A stretch of 64,000 nt of DNA from assembly GCF_000204055.1 (NCBI RefSeq), contig NW_006768824.1:374366-438365 (forward strand). The letters run 5' to 3'. This stretch comes from Melampsora larici-populina 98AG31 (lineage: Eukaryota; Basidiomycota; Pucciniomycetes; Pucciniales; Melampsoraceae). Positions 56,410 through 64,000 of the stretch are shown here, in pieces. How positions within the stretch are numbered: the stretch's first letter is position 1; each line of letters starts with the position of its first letter. The position numbers and the translations under genes were made by a program. The notes under the pieces are model-generated. The model made no database searches, was not told the DNA's origin, and worked only from the letters and a program-made list of their open reading frames with translations.

Positions 56410-58209
56410 TGGATGAAGATCAGAGATCTTTTTTAAAAAAAAGTATAAATATAAAAAAAAAGTCTAAGTTTATTTGAAAAAGTTTTTGGTTTTATTGTGT
56501 GTGTTAAATAAAATAAGATACTTTTCTGCTTTTTTTTGGATGATTAGTTTCTTAATTAGTTTTTCTTTCAAGAAGAACAAAAAAGGGTTGTTTTGGGTTG
56601 TGTTTATGTTTATGGGAAAATCAAAATCAAAAATGTGTATATAGGTTTAGAAAATTATAGATTATAATTATAATTCATTTTTTTTTGGTTTTCTTATGAT
56701 TTTTATTTAGAGTAAGTGAAAAAAAATCATTTAAGATGAGTATATATTTGTTCTTCATGAATTCATACATCGGATTCGAGGTGGTTTAAGTTTTTTCATA
56801 TTTGCTTATTGGCTTCTTTCCTACATCAGAAAGGTGACGAAAATGTGGATTCTTATAAATTTTGATCCAATTTTCTTGCAATATTTGATCAAATTAGCCG
56901 TTAGCCGTACATCTGGGGCATAAAGTCGTGAAAATCAACTGTAACAAAAATTAGACGATCCTGGGCAAATATGTAAGGAGAATCCTGATCATCGCTTGAT
57001 CAATGTGTCAAGGAAGGGAACTCTCTATCTCGTGAAACCGATGAAATTTTGAGAAATGAGGCTGGGTTTTTTAATTTTCGGGAGGTATCTAGGTATGTGG
57101 TCAAAGACTCCTAGCTTTTATTGACAAAAATATCCGGATGAGAAGTTGAAGATCCTAAGAGAACCATCATTTGAAGGATTAATTTCTTTCACACCTACTC
57201 AAAATTGAACACATCAACTTTTTTCTTGGTGAATGCTTGAGGACAAGTTCAGTATATGTCAGTGGAATCGGGTATCTTGCCATGCTTATCTGTCTCTCTA
57301 TCAGATCGATTCGCGAAAATTCAAATGGGGATACATAATCTCACGAAAGAAAGCAAGAAGTTTGGCATAGTCTTAGAGCACTGAAGTTTCAGCTGCGTCC
57401 CTATCTTTTGCCACTTGCATACAGGCAGAACGTTGTTCATTACGTGCACCGTAGATAGTCATAGAAAATATCCAGAATTTTAAATCCGCTCAAGATCGTT
57501 TTGCGTGTCTTGTTTGATATAAGGCTCTTAAATTTTTGTGATTTTGTGAAGCATTTCGACTTCCTCCGAGTACGGTAAATCGTGGTCCATCAACCGCGCA
57601 ACATGGAATCATCAAGAGGTAAGAGTTATATCATAAATTCTTCAAAGCTTGTACCTTTGCAAGTTAAAGGCCTATATGATTTCTGAGCTCAGCGGATCGG
57701 TCTGTCAGTGATGTCATTCAAATAACTCGGTTATGAATCGCCACGGTCATGAGAATTGGCGGGAAAGGACCAGGTGAGCAATTTGCATTCCCAGAAGCTT
57801 CATTTCTTAACGGCTCAGGAACAGTCGCTGCGATTATAGGTTCAGAGGTAGAAGTATCCAAACAAAGGTCAATTTCTTTGAACGAGATGTCAAGAGATGG
57901 CGCGTTTAAAGGGCAAAATTCATTGGTTCACGGTATAGTTGTAGTGGTCACGGGGTGCCTGAAGGGAGAACGATGCACTGGTGATCAGTCTGGAATCTCT
58001 GGCTGGTGAACTACTTAAGCAACCCATTTCCTCTTCGGTTCCCCCAATTCCTCCACCAAAAATCTTCAATCTCTCTTGCACCTCACGCAACATATCCTTC
58101 TTACTTATATCCTCCTTTAACAAGCACCTTTCTATCAATTTATTTATTCCCAACTCTTGCGAAATCAACTTTGAATTCACAAAACCAAAACACATACATC
58201 TTCTATACA
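56410..58209. other. Intergenic, no supported gene
   Basis: The 3' flank of the peptidase gene is A/T-rich, followed by mixed sequence. A small ORF at 57749-58009 has no domain. The 150 bp before 58210 are C/T-rich and probably form the leader of the next gene. Confidence 0.5.
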
Positions 58210-58965
58210 ATGTCAAACGGAATGTTTAATTCAAACCCATCCGTGACCTATATCATCGACCCACGATACCGACCCATGCAGGAAGTTGTCCGCACCACAC
58301 CTACTGCTAATCACCAGGTTGTTGGCGTTTACCAGGCTGGAGCGCAAGCAAACCCACAGCAGGTGAGTCATCGGTATATGTTTCAAGTATCTTGTGGTAT
58401 AAGTATTCATAGCTCGATTGCACTGTCTCTCAAGATCTACTACATGCAGAACTCGCCCAATCCGCTTCCTCTACAGCAGAATCAGAACTACATCAACTAC
58501 GCTCATAACCACGCACAAATCGGCACTCATACCCAGAACCACGCCCAGAACCCCGTTCAGAAGCGCGTGAAGCTGAGCCACCCTGAGGAGACCCCCGCCA
58601 AGATCTGCAAAGAGAGCTCTCCCCAGATCGTCCTCCAGAAACGGGCCCAGAGGCCAATCCGAGGGGTCAAATTCGACCTTGGCCCAAGCCGCCCAAGCCA
58701 TCCGAAGCACCTTCCCCGGGCCCCAGGCCCAGCGAAGCGCCTTCGCTCATGCCTCGCAAAGCACCTTCGCCAGCCCCCCGTGACGGATCAAGCTGATGAG
58801 GAACCCGATCCTTCGACGACTTGGAAACAATCTTTGAAACACCTTGTCGATGATGTCGTCTTTGATGGCGAAGATGGCTATTCCCCGGAATTCCATATGA
58901 AGGTTCTGGCTGCGACTTCGTTTATTGATGAATTGTTGAGTCCTCCTTCTGCATCTACTAGTTGA
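58210..58965 (+). CDS. Unrecognised 222-aa basic, Pro-rich protein
   Basis: Two exons, 58210-58362 and 58450-58965, joined at a GTGAGT...CAG intron (the intron is also open in frame). The start ATG sits in CAATGTCAAACG after a pyrimidine-rich leader. The N-terminus is MSNGMFNSNPSVTYIIDPRY; the middle is Asn/Gln/His-rich, then Lys/Arg/Pro-rich (KHLPRAPGPAKRLRS, AKHLRQPP), with an acidic, helical C-terminus (LKHLVDDVVFDGED, FHMKVLAATSFIDELL). The second exon is G+C-rich, unlike the flanks. Basic patches could be nuclear signals. No family was recognised and no function is assigned. Confidence 0.6.
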   Translation: MSNGMFNSNPSVTYIIDPRYRPMQEVVRTTPTANHQVVGVYQAGAQANPQQVSHRYMFQVSCGISIHSSIALSLKIYYMQNSPNPLPLQQNQNYINYAHNHAQIGTHTQNHAQNPVQKRVKLSHPEETPAKICKESSPQIVLQKRAQRPIRGVKFDLGPSRPSHPKHLPRAPGPAKRLRSCLAKHLRQPPVTDQADEEPDPSTTWKQSLKHLVDDVVFDGEDGYSPEFHMKVLAATSFIDELLSPPSASTS

Positions 58966-60290
58966 GGTAATCGGATTGGTGAGTCATTTTTACTTGAGTG
59001 AATGATCTTAGTTCCACAGAGCTCACTTACTGAACGAGTTGATTCTGCATTGTTCTTTATAGGTACGGTGCGTTGTTGAGGTATAGTCTCATTGGATACC
59101 CAAAGTGATCTTGTGGTCTTAGGAATCCAGTAGTGTTGTTTTACTATCTTGAATATCATTTTTGTTTCATCTTTTACTCAGTGGTCTCATTGTTCGAGTT
59201 GTTGTAACATGATTTCAATTTTTTATCTAGTTTTTTTTTATCTCAAAGTTTGGTTAATTCATCTAAACCGGGAAACGAGGAATGTAGTTTGTAGCATGTT
59301 TTGTTTCGTTTATTATCTTGTCAATTTGTCAACATCGTTTTCTTGTATCAGTATTGTATTTTCATGAGGCTCTACGTAGGCCTCGTTAAAAATTGCTTAA
59401 TCACAGAATCACTCATGATGAATCAAACATGCCTCTTGAACAAACATCATCATATCAGATATTTCTCAAAGATATGAGCATTTCCAGAATTTGTTGGTCA
59501 TCCCCATAGCACTTCAAAATTATGAAGCCGAGATTGGACCATCGGAGGGCTTCTTGCGATTTAAGACGGTCAATGAACGGGCACAGCTTGTACCTATATC
59601 TCGCAATGCAATCAACTCTGCACAAAATTATGGAGTAGCTACCTCCAGTTTTACAAGCAATCAAAAATGTATGAGGTGAACCTTAGAAATTGAATTTCAA
59701 AATATCTTTCCTTTCAAAAACTCAAGCCCAACAAATTACTAAAGAAACAAAAAGAAAAGAATGTATCGTGATAAGATCAATATGCAGTTTTCTTCTTGAT
59801 TAGCTTTGAAAAGTTTCCTAAACTTACAAAAATGGTCCACAATCATCATTGATCAGTTGAAACAGCTCTCATCTTTATATAAACCAATTCACTGTATCCA
59901 CCAACTTGAACATAGATACTTTGGCACGAGTACTTTAATCTTCCTTCTTCCATGTTACTTTTCAGATGAAGTTTTCAAGAATAACCAACAACCAAAACAA
60001 AATGTTATTAGCCCTTATATTTGCTCACTTTAAACCAACATAAAAATACTCAACTCGGTTAATCCAATCTGATAATGGCACTTGCTGTGTTTAGATCTTG
60101 TTGGAAAAACTGAAATTTGAACTTTTTCATTCTTTCTACAATCTTCAACATATTTAAAAAATTAGTTGTAGCTTATCTAATTGAAGAATTTGTTTGAAAT
60201 TGAATTGAAGAGAATTAAGTTAACTATGTGTAGGTACCCCAGCCTTGGGCCATGCTTTTAGCAAGCAGAGGGACTTATGGGTTACATATC
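58966..60290. other. Intergenic, no supported gene
   Basis: This is the 3' flank of the 58210-58965 gene followed by A+T-rich sequence. The short ORFs (59149-59367, 59491-59679, 59806-60033) have no recognisable content. Confidence 0.5.
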
Positions 60291-60294
60291 TCAG

Positions 60295-61195
60295 TTTTCT
60301 ACAATCACCTTCTTGGTGGAAGAAATTGATAGTAAAAAAACCTTTGTCATAGTGATTACAAGGTTTGTTGGTTAGACTCAATCATTATCATTCCAGATCT
60401 TCTACATCTTTCTGTCTTCTGAGTTTTTTGAAATTCTCATCAAAATCAAAAAAAGTTGAAATTCATGAGCTCAAGATTTGTATTTTTGAAGTTTCAAAAA
60501 TCTGGATTGATCTGTGTTACTGAAAATGATGAAGTTAATGTACATAGCTAATTTTGAGATTTGAAAGATCATGTAGCAGATTGTGGTGAAGTAATATCTG
60601 GGGATCAAGAGGGGTAATACTAAAAGGTTCAACTTTTGGTTTTGAGTAAGGTATTTGGGAAAGATTTCAGCTGTTTCTTACAACACCATCAAAAATGAAC
60701 CCTGATTCAGACCTATCATCTTCTGAACTAGAAGACCCAAAGAGCAATACGCCGGATTCTCATAAACCTGCTGAGTACTAACTAATGAAGATACGGGATT
60801 ATCCAAATGAGCTTGAAATCTTGCTAAAATATTTCCTTGAAAGCCTCCTGGCACGTAATTCAAAGTGTTTTTATTGGATATTCAGTTCAACAGATTTTTG
60901 ATGAACTTATTTTGGTTGATTTGAGAAGTTCAAAATTGGTTTTAAGGTTTACATAACATGACATATGTAACATCACCCTGCAGTCTTTTTTTGAAGTTTC
61001 AAATTGATCAATTTTGATGTCAATAGCAAGTTTGGATTTTGATGAGAATCAAAAAAAACTCAGGAGACAGAAAGGTGCAAAAAAAAGTTGAATGAAAAGA
61101 ATTGAGTCTAACAAAAAAAAGTTGTAATTGATGGCAAAAGTTTTCATTTGATATCAATTTCTCCCACCAAGAGATGTTTGTACTTGTGCATTACA
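60295..61195. repeat. Large imperfect inverted repeat, arms ~170 bp
   Basis: The left arm (about 60295-60465) matches the complement of the right arm (about 61025-61195): CTTGGTGG-AGAAATTGAT, GTTAGACTCAAT, CTTTCTGTCT(T/C)CTGAGTTTTTT and TTCTCATCAAAATC occur in the same order. The interior of about 560 bp has no gene. It is probably a degenerate MITE-like or foldback element; borders and target duplication could not be fixed. Confidence 0.65.
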
Positions 61196-64000
61196 ATTTA
61201 TAACACCTAGAATTTTATTACAAGAGGGTCAAATCTTTCTTTCACTTGCCTAGCTTGTGCTTAGGTGAGGGAAAGTAGTATAGCGGGAGTTGAGTTCTGC
61301 TGTCAAGGATAGTTCTCTCTACTCTGGAACTCTCCTCTCTGCGGGACTCGGTATTGGAGGAGGCTCTCAAAGGCGTCTCTTGTAGAGACTTCTGCAATGG
61401 CTAAACCTCTCCGTTCAGGAGAGGTGTTGCTGATCGCAGACCCTTTGATTGTCTCTGATTTTTTGCCTTGCCTTGCAAGGTTAACCTGTAGGGTGGGCGG
61501 GGGGCAAAAAATTAGATAGTAAAGTTTTATAGATAAGTTATAATTTACTTGTAAATAAATAAATTGTAACTGTGGATAGTGTAAGGTTAAAAAGGAAAAT
61601 TCAAGAGATAAATGAGATGAAGTGGAAAGAAAGTGGGAAGACAGGAAAAGAGATATATCTTTACCATTTCACTAGAACATCTGTGTATTGATTCAGATGT
61701 CTCTTCCTATTTGGATCTCCATGGGATCCTTCTTGGGGTTTTATTTCATCTACATATATCTCCTTTGGTGTATGTACTCCTATGAGGTTACTCTATCCAT
61801 GGACAAATCTAGCTCAGTTTGCCTCAAGCAAAAGGCTATGACCAAGAAAACCCAGAGAACCCCTTGTAAGTCCATCTGCTTGCTCAAGCTTGCAGCTCAC
61901 ACAGAGGGACTTAGCCAAGTTAGTGAAAAGGAGCAATTCTCAAGTTTTCTTTTTTGTTTAAAATTATAGAAATCTCATTCATAAGATAAGGGATGGGAGA
62001 AAATTGCATCCAGATGTTTACACCCAATGATTAGGTGTAAAAGAAATGAAGTGTAAACATCATCTTAGATGGTGTAATCTTGAATTTTACACCTAATTTT
62101 TTTTGTGTCAGTGTAGATGAATTGAGTGCAAAACATTGAGTGTAGAGTTCATCTTGCCAGAAGGGAATTTTAGTTCTACACCCGGAATTTTGCACTGGTT
62201 AAAGAAGAGGTGTAAATAAATACAGGGTAAAATTCACCTGGCTGGCTGGCTGACTGGCCTTTTGAAATTTACAGACATACACTGTGTCCTTATGACAGTC
62301 TCTTGACAACAAGCGCACATGGACTGCTTTTGAGGCACAAAGGCGACTTGTGTGCGCTTGTCTACCGGCAAACACCACACAGACATGTTGATAAATGACT
62401 TAAAGGGAATCTGTAGGAATGCTTGGGGGTTGGCATTTCAAGAAGCTGCACAACCATGGTATCACCATTGCACAGCTATTAGATCCTGATGTACCCAGGA
62501 TTACTGGTCCTTCACCTCACACCAGCTGGGTATGTTACACTTTCCTACCATTCAAAGAAGAACAGAAGACATCAGAAGATTCTTTACAAGTTCAATGACT
62601 TTATTCTCCAAAGCTTTATCTTTGATTCCTCTGTTGATGCACATGGATTTTTTGCCTCTGGGAGTTGGTCTACCCTCACCTGAGATTCCAATAGAATCAT
62701 AGAAAGATTGGATGATTGAAACCAATCAAGAAGTTGACAAGCATTCAAATCCAAAGGAGCTAGTAGAAATGGACAACAGCAAACCTCTCTCAAGATCAAA
62801 CTGCAGGTTCCTGCTTTTCTCAAAGCCACAACACCACATATGTCTAACCTGACATACATCCTAATGATGCTGTTCCTCTCAATTCACATTTTTCTGCTTT
62901 GTTTGAATTTTATCTTTCAGAAAATAATCAGAGGAAGAACCCAGCAGCTCTATCTGACAAGGAGAAGGAGCAGAAGTGTAAGGCAGCTGCAGAGAAGCGC
63001 AAAGCTTCCAAAATGGTTAAGACTGATTCTTCTTGATCTTTCTATACATTTTTTCTGTTGTGTATTTTCTCTCACTTTCTATTTGTTTCCTTTGATGCGT
63101 GTGATATATGCGCATGATATTGTTGTGGCAGGTACTCTCTGTTTAAACAGTAGTCTATTCAAAGTACCAAAACAGTGAGATGATGAGCATTGTGATTGAT
63201 GTGAAGCCTTCTGGAATCCTATTTTGTTGTTCAGCCTCATGCAACAGCAAGGTAACAAACGGCAAGGTTGTTCTCATACTATATCACATCAGAGAAGCCT
63301 TCTCCTTCACCAATATTAATCACAAATTCTCACTTAGTCTGGTCTCACTGCTCTTTTTCATTTCTAATTTTCTCTCTCTCATATCCATTTATCCAATCTT
63401 ACTCATGTCTCTAATCTCTTAATCCAATTCCTCTGTGGCAAGTGGTATACTCTCCAGATTCTTCAGTTTTGACTGTTCTTTTATTCTGATAGGCACAACT
63501 GTTACTTTTCGATCTTATCTTTGAGTGGTCATATTTTTCATGTCATCTTGCTCACAGAGCGTTCCTTCGATGAAGATTTTCTTCATCCAGAACACATGGT
63601 GGATTACAAAGCCCTCTGTCACTGTGATATTACTCACAAGGAACTCATGCTAGTATTGGTCATCATGAAGGCAGTATATATTTCTCGTTAGAATCACAGA
63701 TTGTAAACAAAAATTCCAAAATTCCCTGGCCCATCATCACACAGTCAATTTCAATATGAAGCCGATATGAAGAATTCTGAATTGACTTTTTAAAAATGAG
63801 TGGCATAGACTATGGATAGATGTATGGTTAATTGATATCTTTGAAGGATATGATTGGAGAAAATGATAAAAGAATGAATTGTGAAAGAAAAACCCAAAAC
63901 ATAAACTCTACATTAAGAGCTGAAATTCAAAAAGATGTTACCAGACATATGACTCGAATTCATGGATATAGATATCATACTGAGACCTCTTCACTAGATT
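61196..64000. other. Repeat-derived terminal region, no intact gene
   Basis: A GC-richer block at 61240-61500 (TAGAGACTTCTGC, GGAGAGGTG) looks like a fragment of a larger repeat. At 62015-62225 short TTTACACC / GGTGTAAA words recur in both orientations, giving several hairpins. At 62920-63020 one frame reads ENNQRKNPAALSDKEKEQK, bounded by TTTCAG and GTTAAG, so it may be an exon remnant of an unknown gene. No complete CDS could be built. Confidence 0.4.

Noticed and set aside
1..64000. CRISPR arrays, rRNA and tRNA genes
   Set aside because: The tandem repeats seen lack regular spacers, the organism is eukaryotic, and no tRNA cloverleaf or rRNA segment was spotted by eye. A tRNAscan run would be needed to exclude tRNAs fully.

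Overview
This window is nuclear DNA from a filamentous basidiomycete. It is A+T-rich, its genes carry many short GT-AG introns, and transposable elements take up roughly half of it. The TE load, the gene set and the abundance of Tc1-like, hAT, MULE-like and Tad-like elements suggest a rust fungus (Pucciniales, Melampsora-like). That assignment is an inference and no search was run.

Host genes, left to right: a CDC10-type septin (7.4-8.8 kb, minus), a 3-ketoacyl-CoA thiolase (9.8-11.3 kb, minus), a cyclin-L-like gene (17.5-19.0 kb, plus), a small secreted cysteine-containing protein (20.8-21.4 kb, plus), an unrecognised 309-aa protein (23.0-24.1 kb, minus), a single-pass membrane protein with a long low-complexity tail (29.7-32.3 kb, plus), a fused LrgA/LrgB-type membrane protein (42.9-45.2 kb, plus) with a decayed paralogue at 33.9-37.1 kb, an insulin-degrading-enzyme-like M16 metallopeptidase (52.6-56.4 kb, plus) and an unrecognised basic protein (58.2-59.0 kb, plus).

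Mobile DNA fills most of the rest. A hAT transposase pseudogene opens the window (0-2.4 kb). A complete 5.6-kb DD34E (Tc1/IS630-type) transposon with 124-bp terminal inverted repeats and a TA target duplication lies at 11.72-17.31 kb. Besides its transposase it carries a second, convergent gene for a ~696-codon protein with a SAM-like C-terminus. A related damaged element at 2.8-6.35 kb has the same two genes in the same convergent arrangement, so the second gene looks like a conserved accessory component rather than chance cargo. This two-gene transposon family is the most likely undescribed system here. A structurally intact two-ORF LINE (46.13-52.11 kb) with a 13-bp target duplication is probably young and possibly active.

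Many short non-autonomous elements with recognisable ends and target duplications are also present: hAT-like (8 bp), Harbinger-like (TAA), MULE-like (9 bp) and TA-flanked. The older elements share a mutation signature. Their in-frame stops are TGA where CGA is expected, mostly as TCG to TTG. The intact and decayed LrgAB copies allow a base-by-base check of this, and it looks like RIP-like or methyl-CpG cytosine deamination.
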